A stretch of DNA of 16,823 bases, taken from an uncultured Eubacterium sp. (GTDB taxonomy: Bacteria > Bacillota > Clostridia > Oscillospirales > Acutalibacteraceae). Below, piece after piece: positions 8,674 through 15,973 of this stretch; the stretch's first letter is position 1, and the number at the start of each line of letters is the position of its first letter. The notes below the pieces were generated by a model that worked only from the letters and a program-made list of their open reading frames with translations, was not told the DNA's origin and searched no databases. The translations under genes were made by a program, and so were the position numbers. Location: the NCBI GenBank assembly GCA_945979635.1, contig CAMFPZ010000002.1, positions 1 through 16,823 on the forward strand. Direction: 5' to 3'.

Positions 8674-8678
8674 AATTT

Positions 8679-9656
8679 TTACCGTCTTACTATCTTTATA
8701 TCATCAACAGCAACCTTATCATTTACTGTTACCTTTATGTTATAGCCTTCCTCCATGAGGAAATAGATATTTCTTTTTTGCTGTCCCTTCAGCTGGGAAA
8801 GAGATTTTGAATTTACAAATATTTCATAATCATCCGGTGGATATTTCAAAATTTTGTTTAGCAAAAATCGGGATTTCACTATTTCCCCAAAGCTGTCGTG
8901 AAATGCACCGGCCACTATATTCTTCTTCAGCTCGGGAGAAGAATGCAGTCCGAGTCGAATAATCCGTATTCCCGCATTTTCAAACATAGGAACAAGCGTT
9001 GTGCACAAATTCGCAGCATCATCAACCGTCTGTGCCTTATATTTTTCTTCATCGAGAAGCCTTGCAAGATATGTACCCTTTAGCACCGCCGTCGGATAAA
9101 TTCGAACAGTCGCCGGAGCGAGATTGATTATCCTCTGTGCCGTTTGGATTGCTCTCTCGTCTGTGTCTAAATAGAGTCCCGTCATCATTTGGAGTCCGAG
9201 CTCAAAGCCATATTCCTTTATGAGCCTCGATGCATTTTCAACATCCTCGACAGTATGACCTCTCAAATTTGCCTTAAGCACCTCGTCATTCATACTCTGT
9301 GCTCCAAGCTCAATAGAGGTCACGCCGTATTTTTTCAGAATATCCAAAATCTCACAATCAATCGCATCAGGACGAGTAGAAATTCTGATACCCTCAATCC
9401 TGTTGTTGTCCAAATACTTTGATGCCGCTTCGAGCAGGACTATCATATAATCTCGGTCAATCGCAGTAAACGAGCCGCCGAAAAATGCTATTTCGTAAGC
9501 ATAGCCCTTCCGTTTTAATGCAGTCTCAACAGCATTTTCAACATCCTCGGCAGTCGGCTGCTTTTCGTTTCCTGTAATAATATTTTGGTTACAAAACGAG
9601 CATTTATGAGGACATCCCAAATGAGGAATGAATATGCTTATGTTTCCTTTTTTCAT
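8679..9656 (-). CDS. Elp3-like radical SAM protein of unknown substrate
   Basis: This 325-residue radical SAM protein has the cluster motif C15-x3-C19-x2-C22 (GCPHKCSFCNQ), the SAM-binding Gly-rich FFGGSFTAID (58-67), RISTRPDAID (91-100), ELGAQSMND (117-125) and VRIYPTAVLKGT (184-195). The wording of these blocks is that of the Elp3/COG1243-type family. It ends near residue 325 with a short C-terminal extension and lacks the GNAT acetyltransferase domain that genuine Elp3 uses for tRNA U34 modification, so the Elp3 reaction cannot be assumed. It overlaps the rnc stop by 4 bp (ATGA) and precedes smc by 5 bp. I recall the same slot between rnc and smc being occupied by such a gene in many clostridia. 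A role in RNA modification is plausible given the RNase III, TrmFO and TrmH-family neighbours, but that is inference. The fold and cofactor are secure; the substrate is unknown. Confidence 0.92.
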   Translation of the reverse strand: MKKGNISIFIPHLGCPHKCSFCNQNIITGNEKQPTAEDVENAVETALKRKGYAYEIAFFGGSFTAIDRDYMIVLLEAASKYLDNNRIEGIRISTRPDAIDCEILDILKKYGVTSIELGAQSMNDEVLKANLRGHTVEDVENASRLIKEYGFELGLQMMTGLYLDTDERAIQTAQRIINLAPATVRIYPTAVLKGTYLARLLDEEKYKAQTVDDAANLCTTLVPMFENAGIRIIRLGLHSSPELKKNIVAGAFHDSFGEIVKSRFLLNKILKYPPDDYEIFVNSKSLSQLKGQQKRNIYFLMEEGYNIKVTVNDKVAVDDIKIVRR

Positions 9657-10324
9657 ATAATTCCCATTAGCGAAAGTGCTTCCTTCGCCGCCTCCTGCTC
9701 CGCTTGCTTCTTGCTTCTGCCGACACCTGAACCGACAACATTAGAATTCACATGAACCTCTGCCTCAAAAATCTTATCGTGTGCAGGTCCGTCCTCTCGG
9801 ACAATAACATAGTTCAGAGTTTCGTCCTTATTCTTTTGGATAACCTCCTGAAGAGTAGTTTTATAGTCCTTTACACCGATATTTGAGGTGTCAATATCTC
9901 GGTCAAGAAAACGAAGAATATGCTTTCTTGCCTGTTCCATTCCGCCGTCAAGATAAATTGCGGCAATAAGTGCCTCAAATGCATTTTCCAAATTCGAATC
10001 ACGATTCGAGCCGCCTGTTTTCATTTCGCCCCTGCCAAGCTTAAGGTAGCTTCCCAAATCAATTTCTCTGGCAAAATCCGAAAGTGAACGGGTACAAACG
10101 AGGGATGAACGAATCTTCGACAAATCACCCTCCGGCAAATCCGGAAATTTTTCATACAAATACTGTGCCGAAACAAGGCTCAATATTGCATCTCCCAAAA
10201 ACTCCATTCTCTCGTTATTAATCCTAAGCTGGCAGTCGTTAGCATAGCTACTGTGAGTCAACGCCTCTTCGAGAAGTGATTTATCCTTGAAGGAATATTC
10301 TATTTTTTCTTCAAGCTTTTTCAT
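9653..10324 (-). CDS. rnc: Ribonuclease III
   Basis: RNase III cleaves double-stranded RNA, including the stems of the 30S rRNA precursor and some mRNA structures. The 223 residues show the catalytic domain with the signature NERMEFLGDA (37-46; E38, E41, D45) and the second metal-site helix LENAFEALIAAIYLDGG (112-128; E117), then a double-stranded RNA-binding domain (about 154-220) ending in GRSKKQAEQEAAKEAL (202-217). The position equal to E. coli D114 is Asn here (codon at 9983-9985 reads AAT on the minus strand). The essential D45 and E117 equivalents are intact, so activity is still expected. Its ATG follows the plsX stop after five bases (AAATT) with no clear Shine-Dalgarno, and its stop overlaps the radical SAM start. 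No acpP lies between plsX and rnc, unlike in B. subtilis. Confidence 0.96.
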   Translation of the reverse strand: MKKLEEKIEYSFKDKSLLEEALTHSSYANDCQLRINNERMEFLGDAILSLVSAQYLYEKFPDLPEGDLSKIRSSLVCTRSLSDFAREIDLGSYLKLGRGEMKTGGSNRDSNLENAFEALIAAIYLDGGMEQARKHILRFLDRDIDTSNIGVKDYKTTLQEVIQKNKDETLNYVIVREDGPAHDKIFEAEVHVNSNVVGSGVGRSKKQAEQEAAKEALSLMGII

Positions 10325-10329
10325 AATTT

Positions 10330-11319
10330 TCAGTCCGATAATTCCTTTTCTATTTTATCAATAAGATCAGTTTGCAAAAACCAAACCGCCTGCTTTATTC
10401 CATTCTTAAAGCAACGGGCATCTGCCGAACCGTGAGCCTTAACGACAGGCTTCTTCACTCCGAGCATAACTGCACCGCCATATTCCTTATAATCAAATTG
10501 ACGCTTCATATCGTCAATACCGCTACGCACTCCTAAATACGAAAGCCTCGACAGAGCATTCTTGTAGAAGGCATCCTTTAGCCCCTGCATAAGCACCTTT
10601 GCAACACCCTCATAGGTCTTTAGAATCAGATTTCCCGTAAATCCGTCTGCAACAACAACATCCGCGTCGCCGTATGGAATCTGCCTGCCCTCAATATTGC
10701 CGATGAAATTATAATCGGCATTTTTCATAAGCTCGTACGCTTCCTTAACAACGGGAGTTCCCTTCGTTTCCTCGCTTCCGTTATTTGCAAGTGCAACTCT
10801 CGGATTTTTAACGCCCATTATATTTTCCATATAAAGCGAGCCCAAAAGCCCAAATTGATGAAGATACTCGCTCTTGCACTCTGCATTGGCACCGCAGTCC
10901 ATAAGCAAAAACGGCTTATTACCGCTTGGCATAACCGAAGCGATTGCAGGACGCTTAACGCCTTTAATTCGTTTTACAATCAAGGTTGAACCAACAGTGA
11001 TAGCACCCGTGTTTCCGGCACTGACAAAAGCATCGCCATCGCCATTGGCAAGCATTTTGAAGCCAACAGCCATTGAACTGTCAGGCTTTGCCTTTAGTAC
11101 ACTGCGAGCCTCGTCACAATTTTCAATAACCTGTGAACAATGAACAACGCTTGTATTCTTTAGCTCGATATTATTCTCTTTTACGCATTTTTCTATAATT
11201 GATTTATCTCCCAAAAGCACAATTTCTTCTATGCCGAATTCATCAACGGCAAGCATTGTGCCCTTAATTATTTCAAGCGGTGCGTTATCTCCGCCCATTA
11301 CGTCAATAAGTATTTTCAT
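10330..11319 (-). CDS. plsX: Phosphate acyltransferase PlsX
   Basis: PlsX converts acyl-ACP and phosphate to acyl-phosphate, which PlsY uses to acylate glycerol-3-phosphate in the first step of phospholipid synthesis. It is a soluble, peripheral membrane enzyme. The 329 residues are the usual length. Family blocks are DVMGGDNAP (6-14), SAGNTGA (100-106), LLMDCGAN (138-145), NNGSEETKGT (179-188), NIEGRQIPYGDADV (208-221) and DGFTGNLILK (225-234). It starts 6 bp after the trmFO stop with only a poor Shine-Dalgarno, and ends 5 bp before rnc. In B. subtilis plsX sits in the FapR-controlled fapR-plsX-fabD-fabG-acpP cluster upstream of rnc. Here the fab genes, fapR and acpP are absent from the neighbourhood, and plsX is instead attached to a DNA/tRNA gene cluster. 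Any lipid-responsive control of it would have to act elsewhere. Confidence 0.96.
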   Translation of the reverse strand: MKILIDVMGGDNAPLEIIKGTMLAVDEFGIEEIVLLGDKSIIEKCVKENNIELKNTSVVHCSQVIENCDEARSVLKAKPDSSMAVGFKMLANGDGDAFVSAGNTGAITVGSTLIVKRIKGVKRPAIASVMPSGNKPFLLMDCGANAECKSEYLHQFGLLGSLYMENIMGVKNPRVALANNGSEETKGTPVVKEAYELMKNADYNFIGNIEGRQIPYGDADVVVADGFTGNLILKTYEGVAKVLMQGLKDAFYKNALSRLSYLGVRSGIDDMKRQFDYKEYGGAVMLGVKKPVVKAHGSADARCFKNGIKQAVWFLQTDLIDKIEKELSD

Positions 11320-11325
11320 AATTCA

Positions 11326-12618
11326 TCATTCCATATTTTCAAACACGGCGAGTGAACGCATAGCAAGTGCCGTATACCGTTCTTTTTTATCTTTGATTTT
11401 CGGCTCAATAGAGGGAAGTATTCCGAAATTCGCTCCCATCGGTTGAAAATTCGTCACGCTCTCATCGCTGATATAACGCGAAAGAGCACCGAGCATAGTG
11501 TTTTCTCCAAGCACAAAAGGCTCTTCACCGTTTGCAAATCTAACGGCATTTATTCCGGCAAGTATTCCGGAGCCTGCCGACTCCATATACCCTTCAACGC
11601 CCGTAATCTGTCCGGCGAAGAAGATATTTGGATTTGTACGAAGGCTAAAGTCAGCATTCAAAAGCTTCGGAGAATTCAAAAATGAATTTCTGTGCATAAC
11701 TCCGTAGCGAACGAACTCGGCATTTTCGAGACCGGGTATCAACGAGAAAACTCTTTTCTGCTCGCCGAATTTCAAATTAGTCTGGAATCCGACAAGATTG
11801 AACATCGTTCCCTTACTGTTTTCTCTGCGAAGCTGAACACACGCCCAAGGTCTATGACCTGTGTTCGGGTCAACGAGTCCAACCGGCTTCATTGGTCCAA
11901 AGCGAGGAGCATCCTTGCCTCTTTTTGCCAGTTTCTCGATTGGCATACAGCCCTCATAAACATCAAAATCGTGAACAACCGCACCCTCGGCATTGCAAAG
12001 CTCTTCTATAAATGCATCATATTCCGCCTTATTGAACGGACAGTTGATATAATCATCATCACCGCCTCGCTCATATCTCGAAGCACCAAACGCCTTTTGC
12101 ATATCAACGCTCTCTGCCGTAACAATAGGAGCCGCAGCATCATAAAACGAAAGGTAATCTCCGCAAAGCCTTTGGATTTCTTGAGCAAGCTTACCCTGAG
12201 TAAGCGGGCCTGTTGCGATAATCAATATTTCATCATCATCCGGTGCGATTTCATCAAACACTCTGTTTTCGACTGTTATATTAGGATGATTTTTTATCAT
12301 ATCGGTTATTGCAGACGAAAAATCATTTCTGTCAACAGCGAGTGCTCCTCCGGCAGGAACGGCACATTGGCGTGCAACAGGTACTGTAAGCGAGCCGAGG
12401 CGAGCCATTTCCTCCTTAAGCAAGCCTGCCGCACTTTCGATTCGCGAAGCCTTAAGTGAGTTTGAGCAAACAAGCTCTGCGAAGCCTTCACTTTTGTGTG
12501 CAGGCGACATCTGCTTCGGCTTCATTTCAACGAGCTTTACCTCGAAGCCGCTTTCTGCGATTTGCCACGCTGCCTCACAGCCTGCAAGACCTGCACCGAC
12601 TACTGTAAATTTCTTCAT
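11326..12618 (-). CDS. trmFO: Folate/FAD-dependent tRNA (uracil-54-C5) methyltransferase TrmFO
   Basis: TrmFO makes ribothymidine at position 54 of the tRNA T loop using methylene-tetrahydrofolate and FADH2, the Gram-positive alternative to SAM-dependent TrmA. The 430 residues start with the FAD-binding VVGAGLAGCEAAW (6-18). C51 in ELVCSNSLK and C224 in YEGCMPIE correspond to the two conserved cysteines of the B. subtilis enzyme. Other family blocks are AVPAGGALAVDR (86-97), GPMKPVGLVDP (241-251), NLVGFQTNLKFGEQ (274-287) and the FAD-closing FAGQITGVEGYMESAGSG (334-351). It begins 11 bp after topA without a recognisable Shine-Dalgarno, suggesting coupling to topA translation. The dprA-topA-trmFO order matches B. 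subtilis smf-topA-gid and supports the call. In that species xerC and codY-cluster genes follow, whereas here plsX does. Confidence 0.97.
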   Translation of the reverse strand: MKKFTVVGAGLAGCEAAWQIAESGFEVKLVEMKPKQMSPAHKSEGFAELVCSNSLKASRIESAAGLLKEEMARLGSLTVPVARQCAVPAGGALAVDRNDFSSAITDMIKNHPNITVENRVFDEIAPDDDEILIIATGPLTQGKLAQEIQRLCGDYLSFYDAAAPIVTAESVDMQKAFGASRYERGGDDDYINCPFNKAEYDAFIEELCNAEGAVVHDFDVYEGCMPIEKLAKRGKDAPRFGPMKPVGLVDPNTGHRPWACVQLRRENSKGTMFNLVGFQTNLKFGEQKRVFSLIPGLENAEFVRYGVMHRNSFLNSPKLLNADFSLRTNPNIFFAGQITGVEGYMESAGSGILAGINAVRFANGEEPFVLGENTMLGALSRYISDESVTNFQPMGANFGILPSIEPKIKDKKERYTALAMRSLAVFENME

Positions 12619-12629
12619 AATAAACTAAA

Positions 12630-14735
12630 CTACTTTTTCTTTGTTGTGGTTGAATATCCGCAGCCCTCTGTGTCGGAGCAATAAAGCATATTGCCCTTTT
12701 TTCTGAACAACGACTTTCCGCATTCGGGACATTTTTCGTCCGTCGGAGTGTCCCAGGTCATAAAGTTGCATTTTGGATAATTCGAGCATCCGTAAAACGG
12801 AGTGCCTCTCTTTGTTTTCTTTTCGATTACATCACCGCCGCAAATTGGACATTTTGCCGTTGTCTTTGTTACAAGCGGCTTGGCATTTCTACATTCAGGG
12901 AATCCGGGGCAAGCAAGGAATTTTCCGAATCGTCCTACCTTAACTATCATCTTTCGACCGCATTTTTCGCAGATGACATCGGTTTCCTCCTCCTTGAGCT
13001 TAATCTTAACGCCCTGCATATCCTTCTTTGCCTTCTCGAGAGGATCAATAAAATCATCGTAATAAAGTCTAATCATTTCAATATAGTCCTTATCACCCGA
13101 GTCAATCTTGTCGAGGTCATCCTCCATCTTTGAGGTATACTTAACATTTACTATATTCGGAATACGCTCCTTAAGGAGATTAGTTACTGCCTCACCTAGC
13201 TCAGTAGGCACGAATTGCTTTCCCTCACGAACAACATATTCCTTCGAAAGAATTGTGCTCGTTATAGTAACATATGTCGAAGGTCTGCCTACGCCGTTTT
13301 CCTCAAGTGCCTTTGTAAGCGAAGCCTCGGTATATCTTGCAGGAGGCTGAGTAAAGTGCTGATTTCCCGCAATACCCTTGAGCTTAAGAACATCGCCCTG
13401 TGCAACAGGAGGCAACGGCGATTCATTATCCTTCTTCTGTGCCTCATCTGTCTTTTCCTCATAAAGAGCGGTAAAGCCGTCGAATTTTACGGTATAACCC
13501 GCAGCGGAGAAAACATAGCCGTTTGCATCAATTTCAACCTTCATAGTCTCTTGAATACACGAAGCCATAAGCGAAGCAATAAAGCGTTCCCAAACAAGCT
13601 TATAAATTTTGTATTGGTCAGAGGTCAACGAGGATTTCACGCTGTCAGGAGTAACATTCGGCATTGATGGACGAATTGCCTCGTGGCCGTCCTGTGCATT
13701 TCCTCTTGTTTTGTATACTCTGGGATTGGACGGCAAATACTTTTCGCCGTACTGACCTTTAATGAATTCATTTCCTGCAGCACGAGCCTCGTCAGAAATA
13801 CGAAGCGAGTCGGTTCTCATATAGGTAATGAGTCCGACTGTGCCGAGCCCCTGGACATCAACGCCCTCATAAAGCTCCTGTGCCGCCTTCATAGTACGGC
13901 GAGCTTGGAATGAAAGTCGGCGAGAAGCCTCCTGCTGAAGGGTTGAGGTAATGAACGGAGGAGCAGGGTTCTTTTTTCTTGTACCCTTCTTGACACTGCT
14001 CACTACATACTTAGCGTCCTCTAAATCAGCAAGAATTTTATCAATCTCTGCCTTTGATGCGATTTTATTCTTATCTGTACCGACCTTATTTCCATCCTTG
14101 TCCTGAACAAGAGAAGCCGAGAAGGTCTTTCTGTCCGGTGGGTTGGTAAATTTTGCATCAATTGTCCAATATTCCTCCGGATTGAAGGCACGGATTTCGT
14201 TTTCTCTGTCGACAATCAGGCGAAGAGCAACGCTCTGCACTCTACCTGCCGAAAGTCCGCGTCTGATTTTTTGGCTTACAAACGGAGAGAGCTTATAGCC
14301 GATAAGTCTGTCCAGAATTCTGCGTGCCTGTTGAGCATTAACAAGGTCAATATCAATAGCTCTTGGATTATCCATTCCGCTTTTTACGCCGGATTTTGTA
14401 ATTTCGTTGAAGGTAACTCTGTTCCTGTCATTGAGCTGAAGCCCCAGAATATTTGCAAGGTGCCACGAAATAGCCTCTCCCTCACGGTCAGGGTCAGTTG
14501 CGAGATAAACATAATCAGCCTTGTCGGCCTTTGCCTTTAGGTCGTCAACCAAGGCTTCCTTTCCCTTAATTATTGCATACTTCGGCTCAAAGTTATTATC
14601 TATATCAACGCTCAAGCGAGCAGCAGGCAAATCGCGAACATGGCCCATAGAGGCAATAACCTCATAGCCCTTTCCCAAATAGCCCTTTATATTCTTTGCC
14701 TTCGCAGGCGACTCAACTATAACTAATTTCGACAT
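12630..14735 (-). CDS. topA: DNA topoisomerase I (type IA)
   Basis: TopA relaxes negative supercoils by single-strand cleavage and passage, balancing gyrase. The 701 residues begin with the Toprim domain, containing the catalytic Glu of VESPAKA (E8) and DPDREGE (81-87). The gate domains follow, with IGYKLSPF (145-152), GLSAGRVQSVALRL (160-173) and the active-site tyrosine Y305 in GLITYMRTDSLRIS (301-314), plus HEAIRP (351-356). GVGRPSTY (481-488) closes the core. Three C4 zinc ribbons form the tail: C589/C592/C609/C615, C629/C632/C650/C656 and C669/C672/C686/C692. This is the usual Firmicutes architecture. The ATG has AAAGGA (14746-14751) 10 nt upstream in the 29-bp gap after dprA. No frameshift or missing catalytic residue is visible. 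Confidence 0.98.
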   Translation of the reverse strand: MSKLVIVESPAKAKNIKGYLGKGYEVIASMGHVRDLPAARLSVDIDNNFEPKYAIIKGKEALVDDLKAKADKADYVYLATDPDREGEAISWHLANILGLQLNDRNRVTFNEITKSGVKSGMDNPRAIDIDLVNAQQARRILDRLIGYKLSPFVSQKIRRGLSAGRVQSVALRLIVDRENEIRAFNPEEYWTIDAKFTNPPDRKTFSASLVQDKDGNKVGTDKNKIASKAEIDKILADLEDAKYVVSSVKKGTRKKNPAPPFITSTLQQEASRRLSFQARRTMKAAQELYEGVDVQGLGTVGLITYMRTDSLRISDEARAAGNEFIKGQYGEKYLPSNPRVYKTRGNAQDGHEAIRPSMPNVTPDSVKSSLTSDQYKIYKLVWERFIASLMASCIQETMKVEIDANGYVFSAAGYTVKFDGFTALYEEKTDEAQKKDNESPLPPVAQGDVLKLKGIAGNQHFTQPPARYTEASLTKALEENGVGRPSTYVTITSTILSKEYVVREGKQFVPTELGEAVTNLLKERIPNIVNVKYTSKMEDDLDKIDSGDKDYIEMIRLYYDDFIDPLEKAKKDMQGVKIKLKEEETDVICEKCGRKMIVKVGRFGKFLACPGFPECRNAKPLVTKTTAKCPICGGDVIEKKTKRGTPFYGCSNYPKCNFMTWDTPTDEKCPECGKSLFRKKGNMLYCSDTEGCGYSTTTKKK

Positions 14736-14745
14736 TATTTTTTAT

Positions 14746-14751
14746 TCCTTT
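14746..14751 (-). promoter_or_regulatory. Shine-Dalgarno of topA (AAAGGA)
   Basis: AAAGGA reads on the minus strand 10 nt before the topA ATG, in the 29-bp dprA-topA gap. It supports the chosen start (MSKLVIVESP). The same gap shows no hairpin or promoter-like hexamers. Confidence 0.65.
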
Positions 14752-14764
14752 CGGTTTTGCGTTT

Positions 14765-15973
14765 TTATGACTGCTTTCTTCTGAAGCGTTTCCCTATTCC
14801 CGATTCTGCCAAGCCATCGAGCTCAAGCATAGTCAAATTCATAAGTACGATATGGATGGGAAGTCCTGTTTTTCCTGCTATTGAATCCGTATCAACGAAA
14901 TCATCGCTCAAGGCTTCATAAACAGTTTTTTCGTCACCTGTTATTTTCATTGCCGTTTGGTCAATTTCGAATTTTGCCTCGCGATGAGCCGAAATATTCT
15001 CAAAGGTAAGCTGTTCCTCGAGCTCCGGCGGCATATTCCTATCTGCATATTCGTCATTCAATAGCTCCTCAACGCTTGCAATACGGGATGAGTCGAGGCT
15101 TTCATATCTTCCGACATAATGGGACACTATCGAGTCCACGGACAAAACAGGTATCGCTCCGTCACGAATAAGACGATTCGTTCCATTAAATTTTTTATCA
15201 AAGATAGAGGCTGCCGTCGCGAACAAATCTCTATTTTGGTCAGTTGCATAGCTTGCTGTAATTAGCGAGCCGCTTGTATCACCTGCCTCAACAACGAAAA
15301 CACCGTCGGAAAGACCGCTGATAATCCTGTTTCTGGGAGGAAATGTAAATTTCGTTGCAGGTGTATTCGGCGGATATTCGCTGATTATCGCACCCGAATT
15401 AGAAATCTGACGACGAAGATCTGCGTTTGTTATAAGATAGTTAGTTGCAAGACCACAGCCCAAAACCACTATCGTTTTTCCTCCTACGCAAATAGCTCCT
15501 TCGTGTGCGGCAGTATCAACTCCCAACGCACCTCCGCTTATTATGACTGCATTGCATCTTGCTATGCCCTTTGAAATAACTCTTGCAACATTAAGAGCAT
15601 AGGGCGACGCCATTCGCGTTCCGACAATGCCGATTGAAAGCGAGTTGTCAACATCGGGCATATTACCATCGACATAAAGAACCATCGGCGGGTCATAAAT
15701 GTTTTTCAGCTTTTTCGGATATTCATCATCCTCATAGGTTATTATGCTCCAATTATTTCTCGAGCACATATCTATTATTTCATCAGCATCTTCAATAGGA
15801 GTTTCCTCCATTCTGTCGAGCAATTTGTCCTTGATATAAGGACAGGCTCTACGCTGAAGATAATTGCTATTGTATATTTTTTCTACCGAACCGAAATATT
15901 TAACCAGAGGAGTAAAGTGCTTTGCCGCTCCGATACAAAGCTGAAGCCATATCCAGTATCTCTTATTACTCAT
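14765..15973 (-). CDS. dprA: DNA-processing protein DprA (Smf)
   Basis: DprA binds incoming single-stranded DNA and loads RecA during natural transformation. It is also widely kept in bacteria not known to be competent. From the ATG at 15973 it is 402 residues: an N-terminal helical/SAM-like region (1-85), the Rossmann-like DNA-binding domain with YDPPMVLYVDG (93-103), IVGTR (116-120), SGGALGVDTAAH (146-157), FPPRNRIISGLS (211-222) and EAGDTSGSLITASYA (229-243), and a C-terminal winged helix (about 345-400). The loop usually written GRxVFAVPG reads NRDLFATAAS (247-256), a real departure from the family. The chosen ATG gives a 4-bp ATGA overlap with the upstream methyltransferase and has GGGAG 8 nt upstream. 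A GTG five codons further up (15988) is in frame but would place that GGGAG inside the gene. It precedes topA as in B. subtilis. Confidence 0.95.
   Translation of the reverse strand: MSNKRYWIWLQLCIGAAKHFTPLVKYFGSVEKIYNSNYLQRRACPYIKDKLLDRMEETPIEDADEIIDMCSRNNWSIITYEDDEYPKKLKNIYDPPMVLYVDGNMPDVDNSLSIGIVGTRMASPYALNVARVISKGIARCNAVIISGGALGVDTAAHEGAICVGGKTIVVLGCGLATNYLITNADLRRQISNSGAIISEYPPNTPATKFTFPPRNRIISGLSDGVFVVEAGDTSGSLITASYATDQNRDLFATAASIFDKKFNGTNRLIRDGAIPVLSVDSIVSHYVGRYESLDSSRIASVEELLNDEYADRNMPPELEEQLTFENISAHREAKFEIDQTAMKITGDEKTVYEALSDDFVDTDSIAGKTGLPIHIVLMNLTMLELDGLAESGIGKRFRRKQS

Noticed and set aside
11692..12459. Plus-strand open frame of 255 codons opposite trmFO
   Set aside because: The product matches no family I know, the opposite strand is a fully conserved TrmFO, and there is no convincing ribosome-binding site. 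It is an antisense shadow.
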